Origin: Methanomicrobiales archaeon HGW-Methanomicrobiales-3
Lineage (GTDB): Archaea; Halobacteriota; Methanomicrobia; Methanomicrobiales; Methanospirillaceae
Direction: 5' to 3'
Length of the DNA stretch: 64,000 nucleotides
NCBI GenBank assembly: GCA_002839605.1
Contig: PGYK01000005.1
Span: 124,001 to 188,000, forward strand
Part shown: positions 34,246 through 44,066 of the stretch, in pieces
Layout of the letters: each line of letters opens with the position of its first letter
How positions within the stretch are numbered: the first letter of the stretch is position 1
The notes under the pieces: model-generated
The model's input: the letters and a program-made list of their open reading frames with translations, nothing else
Told to the model about the DNA's origin: nothing
Database searches by the model: none
Position numbers and translations under genes: made by a program

Positions 34246-34581
34246 ATGGAATTTCCGCAAATATTGGACATTATCCGGTTTTTTGCGCTCATTCTCGGGA
34301 TGGCCGGGGCAGTCCTCATCATCTATGGCGGGCTTAAAGCAATCGTCAAAGTCCTGCTGCTGGAAATCCGGAAAGGGTTGTATACCTATAATAGTGTCCG
34401 GAGAGAACTGACCGACAAGATCGTGTTCGGCCTCGAATTCCTTATCGCTGCCGACATCCTGACAACGGTCATTGCTCCAACCCAGGAAGAACTCATTAAC
34501 CTTGCTGTCGTCGTTGTCATCAGGACAATCCTTGGATATTTCCTTGCAAAAGAAGCAGCAGAGTTCGATCTCCAGGGATAA
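34246..34581 (+). CDS. DUF1622-family membrane protein (111 aa)
   Basis: Three hydrophobic helices with the DUF1622 pattern VRRELTDKIVFGLEFLIAADILTTVIAPT in the middle. The family is found in bacteria and archaea and has no known function. It is convergent with the response regulator gene. Confidence 0.85.
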   Translation: MEFPQILDIIRFFALILGMAGAVLIIYGGLKAIVKVLLLEIRKGLYTYNSVRRELTDKIVFGLEFLIAADILTTVIAPTQEELINLAVVVVIRTILGYFLAKEAAEFDLQG

Positions 34582-34608
34582 AAAAAGGGTTGAAATCTTT
34601 TCGCCCAC

Positions 34609-35745
34609 TCAGTTGAGTTTCTCCCGTAGGACAAACACCCGGGACAGCGTCTGATCATCCTGGATAACCGGTGAACTTTTAAGAAGGGTCTTGATCTTGA
34701 GCCCGAACTTGTTCACCGCGGTGAAGGTGCCGTTCCAGACCCGTTTCTTGTCCACGAAGAATGCGTTCTGGTCCATCGCAAAGTGGTCGGACGGGTCCTG
34801 CAATTTGCTGATATGCTTGTTTTTCACCTCGTCAAGCGTGTAGCCGAACCGCTTTTTGAACGCTTCATTCACAAACGAGATCATCCCCATGTCGTCCGTG
34901 CCGATGATGAAATCATCCATGCTGTTCATCATCGCCTCGAACATGATGAGGTTCTGCTTCTCTTTTTCCAGGCGCTGGTTGAGGGCTTTTGTGGTCTGTT
35001 CAGCCCGTTTTATCGCAGTCACGTCATGGCTGTTGACCGCACAGCGTTCAACCCGTCCCTCCTTGTTGGTGAGCGGAGTGATGGTGTACGATATCCATTT
35101 CCCATTGTACTCTTCTTCGAACTGGTACGGTTTGGCATCAAAGAAATGATCGCGGATGGCACCGACAAGAGCAGGCGAGATAAGGCCGCCGGAAAACAGG
35201 GTTTCAAGTAAGAGCCCGGTGCCAACCGATGCACCGCTGGTGAGCATGGATGCAATGGCATTGTTGATGACCAGCACATTCGTGTTCTGGTCGATGATGA
35301 ACATGGGTTCGGGGTTGGCATTGATGAGTGCCTGGATGATGGTATCGCGCTCACGGACCTTCCCGTCGATCTCGTTTTTATAGAGCGCCATCTGGATGGT
35401 TGTCTTCAATGCCCGTTCATCGAGCGGCTTGATGAGGTACCCGAACGGTACCGACCTGACCGCTTTATCAACCGTCGTCTCATCGGAATGGGCGGTGAGG
35501 AAGATCACGGGTATTCCCCGTCGGCCGATGATCTCGGCGGCTTCGATGCCGGTCATCTCGCCTTTGAGGGTGATATCCATCAGCACCAGGTCGGGTTTGA
35601 GTTCTGCTGCGGCATCGATCGCTTTTTGCCCGGTATCCACCACCAGGGGGACATTGAAACCCATCTTTTTGAGTTTGCTCTGGAGGTCCGCACCGGTAAT
35701 AAATTCGTCTTCAACCACGAGAATTGTTGCTTGTGCCATACTCAT
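34609..35745 (-). CDS. Response regulator with two PAS domains (378 aa)
   Basis: The receiver (residues about 5-125) has the acidic pair EDE, the phospho-acceptor aspartate in LVLMDITL, FLTAHSDE and the lysine of YLIKPLDE, so it looks functional. PAS domains follow at about 135-250 and about 265-375. There is no output domain, so it probably works by protein interaction. It overlaps the upstream kinase gene by ATGA and is therefore its cognate partner. Confidence 0.9.
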   Translation of the reverse strand: MSMAQATILVVEDEFITGADLQSKLKKMGFNVPLVVDTGQKAIDAAAELKPDLVLMDITLKGEMTGIEAAEIIGRRGIPVIFLTAHSDETTVDKAVRSVPFGYLIKPLDERALKTTIQMALYKNEIDGKVRERDTIIQALINANPEPMFIIDQNTNVLVINNAIASMLTSGASVGTGLLLETLFSGGLISPALVGAIRDHFFDAKPYQFEEEYNGKWISYTITPLTNKEGRVERCAVNSHDVTAIKRAEQTTKALNQRLEKEKQNLIMFEAMMNSMDDFIIGTDDMGMISFVNEAFKKRFGYTLDEVKNKHISKLQDPSDHFAMDQNAFFVDKKRVWNGTFTAVNKFGLKIKTLLKSSPVIQDDQTLSRVFVLREKLN

Positions 35746-37793
35746 TCACCAGTTTTTTGCATACAGGGGAAGGTCACAATAAAGGTTGTTCCCGCACCCC
35801 GCTTCAGTTCAACCGTGCCATTGAGCTGTTGGGTCAGCCCGTAGATCAATTTCATGCCAAGGGATTCTGTGCGTTCAAACGAGATATCCTCAGGTATTCC
35901 TGTACCATTGTCATGATATTTGAGAATGTAATTTTTACCATCGGTTGTAAAATTGATCGCAATCTCTCCTTTTGCACCGTCCGGGAACGCATATTTGAGC
36001 GAATTGGTGAGCATCTCGTTGATGATAAGGCTGCACGGGACGGCCTGGTTGATATCGACAAAGATATTCTCTGCATGGACAATGCAGGCGATCCGGGAGA
36101 GCGGGACATTGTACGTGTCGAACAGGTGGTTGACGATCTTGTTGAGGTAATCCCCATACTCGATCTGGTCAAGGCTCTTTGACTGGTACAGTTTCTCGTG
36201 AACAAGGGCAATCGATTTGACCCGGTTCTGGCTGTCGGTCAGCGAGTCGATGACGTTCCGGTCAGTAGCCTTGTCGGCCTGCATGGAGAGGAGACTTGAG
36301 ATCACCTGGAGGTTGTTCTTCACCCGGTGATGAATCTCTTTTAAGAGGAACTCCTTCTCCCGCAGGGATGCGGCAATCTGGTTCTCCATCACCTTGCGAT
36401 CCGTGATGTCGTACGACACGCACATCACTGCGGTTACAAGGCCGGTATCATCCTTGAGGGGCGTGAAGGTACTGGAAAGCCACCGGTCCGTACCGTCAAC
36501 CGCGGTGACCCGGTCATCGCGCCGGACATCGTGACCGTGCTGGAAGACCCCGACGATGATCTGGATCTGCATATCGGCATCTTCTGTCGGGAAAACTTCC
36601 ATGAGACGCCGGCCCTTCACTTCCGTTAATCTCTTGTGTAACATGCGGAGCGCGTAATTGTTCGCGTACGCGATCGTTGCGTCGCGGTTGATGATGTAGA
36701 TCGCATTGGGTGAGGCTTCCGAGAGGCTGCGATACTTCTCCTCGCTCTGCCGCAGGGCCTCTTCGGCTTTCTTCTTCTCGGTGATGTCGCGGAAGATCGC
36801 CTGGACGGCAACGGTACCATCGATCTGGATCCGGATAAGGCTCACTTCGGCATCGAATTCCCGGCCGGCAAGCGACCGCTGCATCCATTCAAACCTCTGG
36901 TGCTCGCCATCCAGGGCCCGTTTCAGCCGCTCCATGGCAATTTCCGACGATCGTCTCCCGCCCGGCTGGACCTCGGGGGCGAGATCCCAGAGGGTCTTTC
37001 CGATGATCTGGGTTTTTGTGCCATGGAGCATCCGTTCCGCACTTGAATTGCAGTCCGTATATTTCCCGTCAACAATGATCAGGATCGCGTCATAGGTTTC
37101 TTCAAAGAGCGCGTGGAACCGGGTCTCGCGGTCCTTGAGGTCCTTCATGAGTTTTCCGCGCACCTGCTCTACGCCAAGGACGCCAAAGACGGCCATGAGG
37201 ATGCCCAGAAAGACGATCATGTACGATGTCCAGTTGATGATGTCCTGCTTGGCGATCACCACCTGTTTGTCCACATCTACTCCGACAAGCCCGACAACCG
37301 TGCCCTGTGAATCCTGGACCGGACTGTAGCCGGAGAGGGTCGTGCCCCACTGGTCGGAGGAGAAATCGGACTCAACAGCGGGACGGGAGAAGCCGGCAAG
37401 CATATCCGGGGTAACAAAGATATACTCCTCGCCGATATGGGCGGCACCGGGCTCAAAGCCGTAATCATCGTCGACAACGAAATAAACCCTGCCACTTTCA
37501 TACCGCATGATATAGGCGTTCCTGATGTTGGGAAACGCGGCTTTCATCCGGATCAGCGTGTCCTGTATTTCAAGAAATTCCGGGGTCGTTTCATCCCCGG
37601 GACGGATGGATGCCACGGTACTTCCATCAATCTGGCTTGCGGCAAAGGTGGAAAACCCGAGAATATCTTCTCTTGCCTGTTCCTTGAGCGCATTGGTGGT
37701 GACAAAAGAGATGTAGAGGATACTGCATCCTGAAAAAATGAGGATCATCAGGAGGAGGATCATCGACATCTTCTCAGGGACGCGACTGAACAT
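35742..37793 (-). CDS. Membrane sensor histidine kinase, HisKA_2 type (683 aa)
   Basis: An N-terminal helix (about 9-33), an extracellular cache-like sensor domain (about 40-190) and a second helix (about 192-215) precede two PAS domains (about 230-345 and 355-465). The HisKA_2 motif LLKEIHHRVKNNLQVISSLL gives the phospho-acceptor His, and a HATPase domain follows (NEMLTNSLKYAFP as N-box; GIP, and later GLTQQLNGTVEL). It is the partner of the overlapping response regulator. The ligand is unknown. Confidence 0.92.
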   Translation of the reverse strand: MFSRVPEKMSMILLLMILIFSGCSILYISFVTTNALKEQAREDILGFSTFAASQIDGSTVASIRPGDETTPEFLEIQDTLIRMKAAFPNIRNAYIMRYESGRVYFVVDDDYGFEPGAAHIGEEYIFVTPDMLAGFSRPAVESDFSSDQWGTTLSGYSPVQDSQGTVVGLVGVDVDKQVVIAKQDIINWTSYMIVFLGILMAVFGVLGVEQVRGKLMKDLKDRETRFHALFEETYDAILIIVDGKYTDCNSSAERMLHGTKTQIIGKTLWDLAPEVQPGGRRSSEIAMERLKRALDGEHQRFEWMQRSLAGREFDAEVSLIRIQIDGTVAVQAIFRDITEKKKAEEALRQSEEKYRSLSEASPNAIYIINRDATIAYANNYALRMLHKRLTEVKGRRLMEVFPTEDADMQIQIIVGVFQHGHDVRRDDRVTAVDGTDRWLSSTFTPLKDDTGLVTAVMCVSYDITDRKVMENQIAASLREKEFLLKEIHHRVKNNLQVISSLLSMQADKATDRNVIDSLTDSQNRVKSIALVHEKLYQSKSLDQIEYGDYLNKIVNHLFDTYNVPLSRIACIVHAENIFVDINQAVPCSLIINEMLTNSLKYAFPDGAKGEIAINFTTDGKNYILKYHDNGTGIPEDISFERTESLGMKLIYGLTQQLNGTVELKRGAGTTFIVTFPCMQKTGE

Positions 37794-37890
37794 ATATCAG
37801 ATATCAGCCCGGGGTTTAATAGCGTTAACGATTAGAGAAAAAACGGGGATGAGGGAGTATGACCAGAAGAATGGGAAGTATTCCCATGAT

Positions 37891-38742
37891 TCACAGATCG
37901 TTCCGGCGCCATGCCTCGATGAGCGCCCGCGAGATACTCATCGGGGAGGGGAGGGGCGGGAGTGTATCACAACAAAACCATCCGGCATCCTCAATCTCTT
38001 TGTTGTCGATGGCAATTTCACCTCCCGCATGATCAACGACAAAACCTATCATCAGCGAGTCGGGAAACGGCCAGGGTTCACTGCCGAAATACCGGATATT
38101 TTTTACTTCGACACCCACCTCTTCAGAGACTTCCCGGTGAATGGTCTCCTCAAGGCACTCTCCCGGTTCCACGAACCCGGCAATGACGCTGTACATCCCG
38201 GCCGGGAACCGGGGGGAACGCGCCAGCAGGATCTGATCACCCTTCCGGATCAAAACGATGATTGCCGGAGAAAGCCGGGGATAGACGATCCGGTTGCAAT
38301 CCGTGCAGAGTTTTGCCCGTTCGGTTCTCAGGGCGCGGGTCTTCTTCCCGCACCGGCCGCAGAACCGGGTGGAACGGTCATAGTCGATGATTCGCAAAGC
38401 ATACGCAGCAAGGGCCACCTCTTCGTCCGGACACCTGCCGTACAGTTCGCGGGCACCGGTAAGGCAGTATCCCTCCGGCACGGGAACTGCGGCCGGCAGC
38501 TCGGCGGCATAAAAAGGAACGGCACCTGCCATGCCCAGGTACTGGATCCCGTCACGATCAATTCCGGACGATTCAGGATAATGAGTAAGAATAACCGTGG
38601 GGGGATCTCCTTTTGAAACGAGAACAAAATTCCCCTGCACAACCACCCACCGGCCCATCTTCTCCGGCTGCAGCTCCGGCTCAGGGTAGCGGGCAGAAAG
38701 TGGCGAGAGGGAAAATACCGGGCGGCGATCCATGGCAGTCAT
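37891..38742 (-). CDS. nudC: NADH pyrophosphatase NudC-type NUDIX hydrolase (283 aa)
   Basis: The zinc ribbon CGRCGKKT...CTDCN and the NUDIX box GFVEPGECLEETIHREVSEEVG are both present, with the NudC-specific SQPWPFP-like EPWPFPDSLMIGF following. The family hydrolyses NAD(H) or NAD-capped RNA. I chose ATG 38742 because a TATA-like TTTTTTTATC (minus strand) lies about 35 bases upstream; an upstream extension to 38841 is possible but unlikely. Confidence 0.92.
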   Translation of the reverse strand: MTAMDRRPVFSLSPLSARYPEPELQPEKMGRWVVVQGNFVLVSKGDPPTVILTHYPESSGIDRDGIQYLGMAGAVPFYAAELPAAVPVPEGYCLTGARELYGRCPDEEVALAAYALRIIDYDRSTRFCGRCGKKTRALRTERAKLCTDCNRIVYPRLSPAIIVLIRKGDQILLARSPRFPAGMYSVIAGFVEPGECLEETIHREVSEEVGVEVKNIRYFGSEPWPFPDSLMIGFVVDHAGGEIAIDNKEIEDAGWFCCDTLPPLPSPMSISRALIEAWRRNDL

Positions 38743-38863
38743 CACACTCTGTGGTATGAGATTGGCAGAGGCACGATAAAAAAACCCATCCCTGCCCGAT
38801 CCCGCGGGGTTATGAACCCGGGCAGCGGAATTACCCGGCATAAAATGAACCGGGAGGGGGACC

Positions 38864-39427
38864 TTACCCGGTTATCTGCGAGAAGAGATCCTTTGCTGTC
38901 CGGATACCCTCGGTCACGTTGATGGAGGCGATGGCCGAGACCGGGAAGTATGCATCAAACTCGCTTGCCGCAAATTCCCTGCTCTGCTCAAACGGCAGCT
39001 CATACTCGGTGACCGCGACATCGATGAACGCCGAACCGTTGACCTTCATGGTTATCGAACCCTCCTTTGCAAGGGTACCGATTGCCTTGAGAACCTGCAC
39101 ATTGCTCACCGTTACCGGTATCGTCAGGCTGGTGTTACCGTTCTCCCTGATATCAACCTCGGTTTGCTCGCCATGACCCAGGTACTGGGGAGTGCCGTCA
39201 AGATAATACACATTGAAGGCGAGTTTGTTGAGATTCGCCCCGACAGGATTGGGGTTGCCAACCAGAATTGTGGTGTTGATGGTCATCGACCGGAGCGAGA
39301 CATCGGCTAGCGTGATGTCCGTCACCGTGACCGTTGGTTCTTTTAAAGGAGGTTCGGAACTGCACCCGCAGGTGAGCAGGCTGATGAAAAGAACACAAAA
39401 AACCATCCAGTGGGTTATACCTCGCAT
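38864..39427 (-). CDS. LEA-type lipoprotein (187 aa)
   Basis: The signal sequence ends in the lipobox LLTCGC. The mature part fits the LEA type 2 (LEA14) fold: VTVTDITLADVSLRSMTINTTILVGNPNPVGANLN, then TSLTIPVTVSNVQVLKAIGTL. These small immunoglobulin-like proteins are associated with stress, but the archaeal members are uncharacterised. The start is the ATG at MRGITHW, giving a proper signal peptide. Confidence 0.8.
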   Translation of the reverse strand: MRGITHWMVFCVLFISLLTCGCSSEPPLKEPTVTVTDITLADVSLRSMTINTTILVGNPNPVGANLNKLAFNVYYLDGTPQYLGHGEQTEVDIRENGNTSLTIPVTVSNVQVLKAIGTLAKEGSITMKVNGSAFIDVAVTEYELPFEQSREFAASEFDAYFPVSAIASINVTEGIRTAKDLFSQITG

Positions 39428-39552
39428 AGTGATCTTCCATTCTTTCAATAGAAGATAATACCTGCGGGCATTAGGGATGAGGTTTTATGGGACACAATGA
39501 TTTATCATCCGGCATGAATATCTGAATACACCAGTTAATCCCCGGTGAGGCC

Positions 39553-40503
39553 ATGTACACAATATCCCTGATATCACCTGAAGACAAGGAGACCCTCGTC
39601 CAGTGTCTCAGCCCGCGGGTCCGGTACGAGATAAAATCCGAGATTTACGGGTGCTGTATCAAATTTTTATCCGAAGACGTGGTGATGAAAGAGGCGTGGC
39701 AGGAGAACTTCTACTCCATGTCCCAGAACGTGCGGTCCCATGGCCGGCTGTATGTCTTTGATGATCCGGCCTACCCCATGGACACCGTCCTCTTCGAGCC
39801 GGTCTCAAAGACCGCATTTTTGTATAATTTCCGGTACTATGGCTGGGTAAAATCGCTTGCACTCAGTCTTGCGGGGGATGTTCTCGAAGACGAACATGGC
39901 ATCTTCTCCATCCATGGAGCCTGCGTGGATATCGCGGGAGCCGGTCTCTGTCTTATCGGTGCTTCGGGCGCAGGAAAGACAACCCAGACCTACGGGCTTT
40001 TGAAATATCCCCACACCCGCATCGTCTGCGATGACTGGTTCTTCTCCCGGGTCTTCGGGCCGGAGATCCTTGCCTATGGTTCTGAAAAAAACTTCTATAT
40101 CCGGCAGGATCTCGAGACGATCTGGAAGGAGTTTGAGGGGCTTGTCAAGGAAGGCGACTATGACGGTGAAGGCAGGGCGGTTGCAGATATCCGGTGGATC
40201 ATCGGGAAGGGCCGGATCCTGCCGCTTACCACCTTGCGGATCATCATCATCCTCAAGCGGGATGTAGAGGACCGGAATACCGTACAGACCCTCAACCCGG
40301 AGGTGGCACTGAAGATGTTTGAGGACAATCATTACTTCAACCCGCACATTCTGGTCAATAATCCCTACAAGAAGGCCATTCGTACCCGTTACCTGACTGA
40401 ACTGTTAAACCGGACGACCGTGTATCTCGTCAACACGACCGGAACTCCCGCAGAGACCCAGAGGATGATCCGTTCCCTGGCAGCAGTCCCCCAGGGATTG
40501 TGA
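39553..40503 (+). CDS. HPr-kinase-like ATPase (316 aa)
   Basis: The C-terminal half has a P-loop LIGASGAGKTTQTYGLL near residue 135 and a following IVCDDWFF, a pattern of HprK/P- and PEP-carboxykinase-like ATPases, in which the acidic pair binds magnesium. The N-terminal 120 residues are a separate domain of unknown type. Archaea have no PTS system, so HPr cannot be the target; a kinase or phosphatase of another small protein is inferred. The gene is monocistronic. Confidence 0.72.
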   Translation: MYTISLISPEDKETLVQCLSPRVRYEIKSEIYGCCIKFLSEDVVMKEAWQENFYSMSQNVRSHGRLYVFDDPAYPMDTVLFEPVSKTAFLYNFRYYGWVKSLALSLAGDVLEDEHGIFSIHGACVDIAGAGLCLIGASGAGKTTQTYGLLKYPHTRIVCDDWFFSRVFGPEILAYGSEKNFYIRQDLETIWKEFEGLVKEGDYDGEGRAVADIRWIIGKGRILPLTTLRIIIILKRDVEDRNTVQTLNPEVALKMFEDNHYFNPHILVNNPYKKAIRTRYLTELLNRTTVYLVNTTGTPAETQRMIRSLAAVPQGL

Positions 40504-40599
40504 ACAGGAAAGATCTGGCGTTTTTTCCTTCATCACCCCTCGCCATGCCCGTTTCCCGCTACAATAAAAGATATACCTGATGCCGGAGAGTCATTGATA

Positions 40600-43500
40600 A
40601 TGATCTCTGTCCTGTATGTCGATGACGAGCCGGACCTGCTCGAACTCTGCAGGATTTTTCTGGAGCAGGCAGGGGACTTCAGGGTGGACACCATACAGTC
40701 GCCGCTCGAAGTACTGGGCCAGCTCGATGAGTACCCGTACGATGTTATTGTCTGCGATTACCAGATGCCGGAGATGGATGGCATCAGCCTCTTAAAACAG
40801 GTTCGCAGAAAAAAAAGCGACATCCCGTTTATCCTTTTCACCGGCCGGGGTCGCGAGGAGATCGTGATTGAAGCACTCAACAACGGGGCGGATTTTTACC
40901 TCCAGAAAGGCGGCGATGTCAAAGCGCAGTTTGCCGAACTTGCCTCAAAGATCCGAAAGGCCGTAAAACAGCGGCAGGCAGAGCGTTCCCTCCGGGAATC
41001 GGAGAAGATGCTCAACGATATCATCAACTTCCTCCCCGATGCAACGTTTGCCATCAGTCGTGACGGCACAGTGATTGCATGGAACCGCGCCATCGAGGAG
41101 ATGACCGGAATACTTGCCGGGGATATGATCGGGAAAGGGGAGTATGAGTATGCGATCCCGTTCTATGGAACTCGGCGCCCCATACTCATCGATCTCATCT
41201 TTGAATCGGAAGAGGAGATCCGGAAAAAATATTCAGGGATCACCCGCGAGAAAGATGTCCTGATTGCCGAAACAGATCTCCCCCGGCCAAAGGGAGAGAA
41301 GAAGATCCTGATGGGGAAGGCAAGCCCGCTTTACAGCCAGAGGGGTGAGATTATCGGAGCCATTGAGGCAATCCGGGATATCACGGTTGTAAAACTGGCA
41401 GATGACGAACTTCGGGCAGCCCATGAACAGATGACTGCTTCTGAAGAGGAACTCCGGGGACAGTATGAAGAACTGGTCAGGGCCGAAACGGACATCCGGG
41501 CAAAAGAAGAGCAGCTCCGGGAGATCACGTCAACGTTTCCCGGTGTCGTCTACCAGTTCTATGCAAAACCCGCAAATCAGTTTCGCGTCACCTATGTCAG
41601 CGAACGGGCAACCGATCTCCTTGGCCTTGATGTTTCCGGATCCCGGGATTTTTTCGAGCAGTTCAGCAGCCACATCCACCCGGACGACCGGGCCGCATTC
41701 ATGGAGTCCGTATTTGACGCGGTGAACCGGAAGGCGAACTGGCATTTCGAGGGCAGGTTCATCAGAACTGATGGCAGGACAATCTGGTTCCAGGGGCTCT
41801 CGAGTCCCACCCGGCATGGCAGCGAGCTGGTTTACAGCGGGGTTATCCTTGATGTCAGTGAGCGGAAAACTGCTGATGAGGAACTCAGGGAAGAGGCAGA
41901 GCAGTACCGCGTTCTTGTTGACCACAGCCAGGACCCGGTCTTTATCGTGCAAGACGAAAATGTGGTCTTTGCCAATCGGGCACTCAGGAGAGTGAGTGGC
42001 TATACACAGGATGAAATTGTCGGCATACCGTTTTCCGTCCTCGTTGCGCCGGAAGACAAAGATATGGTGATTGCCCGGATCCGTGAGCAGATGGAGAAAA
42101 AAGCGGTAACGGAGACTTTTGATATATCAGTGCTCCATGCCGATAAAACGACCCGTATCCGCGTCAGGATGAGCATAGGGCCTGCGCGGTATAAAGGTCA
42201 GCCGGCCGCCATCGCCACATTCCATGATGTCACCTGCGAATACCAGCGGGAGGAGACCTTACGGAAAAGTGAGCAGAAATACCGGGATCTTGCCGAACTT
42301 TTACCCCAGATCGTCTTTGAGATGGACGAGAACCTGAACGTGACCTTTGCCAATCGGTTTGCATTCACCGCACTCGGTCTGACACAGGAAGAATATGAAA
42401 GGGGCATTAATGCTCTTGACTATGTGATCCCATCCCAGCATCAGCAGGTAAGGGAGAACGTCCAGAAGATCCTCAAAGGAGAATCTTATGAGAACCCGGA
42501 ATACACCGCAGTCCGGAAGGATGGCAGTACATTTCCGGTTCTCATCTATGCCGCTCCGATCCTGCAGGGAGAGAAACTTACCGGATTCCGGGGAATCATC
42601 ATCGACATCTCCCCCTGGAAGGCTGCAATCAGTGCCCGTAAGGAGAGCGAGGAGCGGTACCAGTCCCTTGCCGAGGCAGCACATGACCTCATCTACATCA
42701 TCGACAAGAACGACACCGTGGTCTATGTGAATAGTTACGGCCTGAAGATGCTGGGAAAGACTCCTGTTGAGGTCATCGGCCGGCCCCGGAAAAATCTCTT
42801 TCCCGATCCGGCAGCATCCCGCCAGTACCAGAACCTCCAGAGAGTCTTCACCACCGGAATGCCGCTCCGAATCGAGAGTACCGTTCCATTTCCCTCGCAT
42901 GATATCTGGCAGGACACGCATCTGGTTCCCCTGCGGGACACGGATGGGGCCATTTCGGCAGTACTGGGGATCTCGCGCGATATTACCCGGCTCAAACAGA
43001 CCGAGACGGCCCTCAGGCGCTCGAATGAGAAGCTGAATCTCCTCAACAGTATCACCCGCCATGATGTGGCAAACCAGCTCACGATCCTGAACGGGTATAT
43101 CCAGCTCGCCCTGATGAAGGAGCCGGATGCCACGATTAAGGATTTCCTGCAAAAGATTGCATCCGCCTGCGAAACGATCGAGCGGCAGATCGGGTTTACC
43201 CGGGCATACCAGGATCTCGGGAAGCAGTCGCCGGACTGGTTTACAATCGATTCCCTCACCGACATGGCGAAACCGGCGGGCATTACGTTCACGTCCCTGT
43301 GTCCGGGATTTGAAATCTTTGCCGATCCCATGATCGAGAAGGTCTTTTTCAACCTCTTTGACAATGCCATCCGTCACGGGGAACACGTCACGTCCATGAT
43401 CGTGCGGTGTGAGGCGGCTGGTAATGAACTGGTTATCCTCATCGAGGATGACGGGATCGGGATCCCGCTGGATGAGAAGCAGAAGATCTTCAATAAGGGC

Positions 43501-43665
43501 TTTGGGAAAAATACCGGTTATGGTCTCTTCCTTGTCCGGGAGATACTTAATATCACGAATATTGCCATCCACGAGACCGGCAGGCACGGGAGCGGCGCCA
43601 GGTTCGAGATAACGGTTCCCCGGGGCGGGTTCCGGAAGATACAGGATGAGGATGATGGGGCGTGA
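40600..43665 (+). CDS. Receiver-multi-PAS histidine kinase (1021 aa)
   Basis: A response-regulator receiver (1-125; VLYVDDEPD, DVIVCDYQMPEMDG, LQKGGD) leads into about five PAS domains (roughly 135-260, 300-430, 435-555, 560-680, 690-800). The kinase core has the H-box ITRHDVANQLTILNGYIQL near residue 817 and an N-box FFNLFDNAIRHGEHV with GIGIPLDEKQKIFNKGFG. A GGAGAG ribosome binding site lies nine bases before the ATG. It is soluble, so it senses internal signals. The same H-box type recurs in two other kinases in this window. Confidence 0.9.
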   Translation: MISVLYVDDEPDLLELCRIFLEQAGDFRVDTIQSPLEVLGQLDEYPYDVIVCDYQMPEMDGISLLKQVRRKKSDIPFILFTGRGREEIVIEALNNGADFYLQKGGDVKAQFAELASKIRKAVKQRQAERSLRESEKMLNDIINFLPDATFAISRDGTVIAWNRAIEEMTGILAGDMIGKGEYEYAIPFYGTRRPILIDLIFESEEEIRKKYSGITREKDVLIAETDLPRPKGEKKILMGKASPLYSQRGEIIGAIEAIRDITVVKLADDELRAAHEQMTASEEELRGQYEELVRAETDIRAKEEQLREITSTFPGVVYQFYAKPANQFRVTYVSERATDLLGLDVSGSRDFFEQFSSHIHPDDRAAFMESVFDAVNRKANWHFEGRFIRTDGRTIWFQGLSSPTRHGSELVYSGVILDVSERKTADEELREEAEQYRVLVDHSQDPVFIVQDENVVFANRALRRVSGYTQDEIVGIPFSVLVAPEDKDMVIARIREQMEKKAVTETFDISVLHADKTTRIRVRMSIGPARYKGQPAAIATFHDVTCEYQREETLRKSEQKYRDLAELLPQIVFEMDENLNVTFANRFAFTALGLTQEEYERGINALDYVIPSQHQQVRENVQKILKGESYENPEYTAVRKDGSTFPVLIYAAPILQGEKLTGFRGIIIDISPWKAAISARKESEERYQSLAEAAHDLIYIIDKNDTVVYVNSYGLKMLGKTPVEVIGRPRKNLFPDPAASRQYQNLQRVFTTGMPLRIESTVPFPSHDIWQDTHLVPLRDTDGAISAVLGISRDITRLKQTETALRRSNEKLNLLNSITRHDVANQLTILNGYIQLALMKEPDATIKDFLQKIASACETIERQIGFTRAYQDLGKQSPDWFTIDSLTDMAKPAGITFTSLCPGFEIFADPMIEKVFFNLFDNAIRHGEHVTSMIVRCEAAGNELVILIEDDGIGIPLDEKQKIFNKGFGKNTGYGLFLVREILNITNIAIHETGRHGSGARFEITVPRGGFRKIQDEDDGA

Positions 43666-43755
43666 GGCGCATTCCGGTATTCTGCCGGTCGACCCGACAC
43701 CAGCGATTTACCGTCCCTTTGTTTCCGAACCTGACACCGGGGTGGTGATGAACGC

Positions 43756-44034
43756 ATGAGTGGGACCACAAAGCAGCAGGTCCGATGGATTGTCGATATG
43801 GCGATGGGCGCGGTCTTTCTCGTCACGGTGGTAACCGGTCTGTTCAACTGGACGCTCCTCATGCGAACCGCCGGCCTGACCGATGTCGTCCTTCCTCTTG
43901 CCCTGATGAGCGAGATCCATTCATGGGCCGGCCCCGTTCTGGCAATGCTCGTGTTCGTCCACCTGTTTATCAACCGGGCATGGATCCTTGCCACGACCCG
44001 GAAGATTCTTTTTGGCATGTCCGAAAAGAGTTAA
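43756..44034 (+). CDS. DUF4405-type small membrane protein, possible cytochrome b (92 aa)
   Basis: Three helices (about 12-36, 48-70, with conserved His in EIHSWAGPVL and FVHLF) resemble the DUF4405/cytochrome b561-like family, in which the histidines may ligate haem. The gene is convergent with a molybdopterin lipoprotein. The pair recalls MsrQ/MsrP (YedZ/YedY), an electron-donating membrane haem protein with an extracytoplasmic molybdoenzyme. Confidence 0.75.
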   Translation: MSGTTKQQVRWIVDMAMGAVFLVTVVTGLFNWTLLMRTAGLTDVVLPLALMSEIHSWAGPVLAMLVFVHLFINRAWILATTRKILFGMSEKS

Positions 44035-44066
44035 AAAAAAGGCGGGATGAAAGCCCGCTCCCTCCT

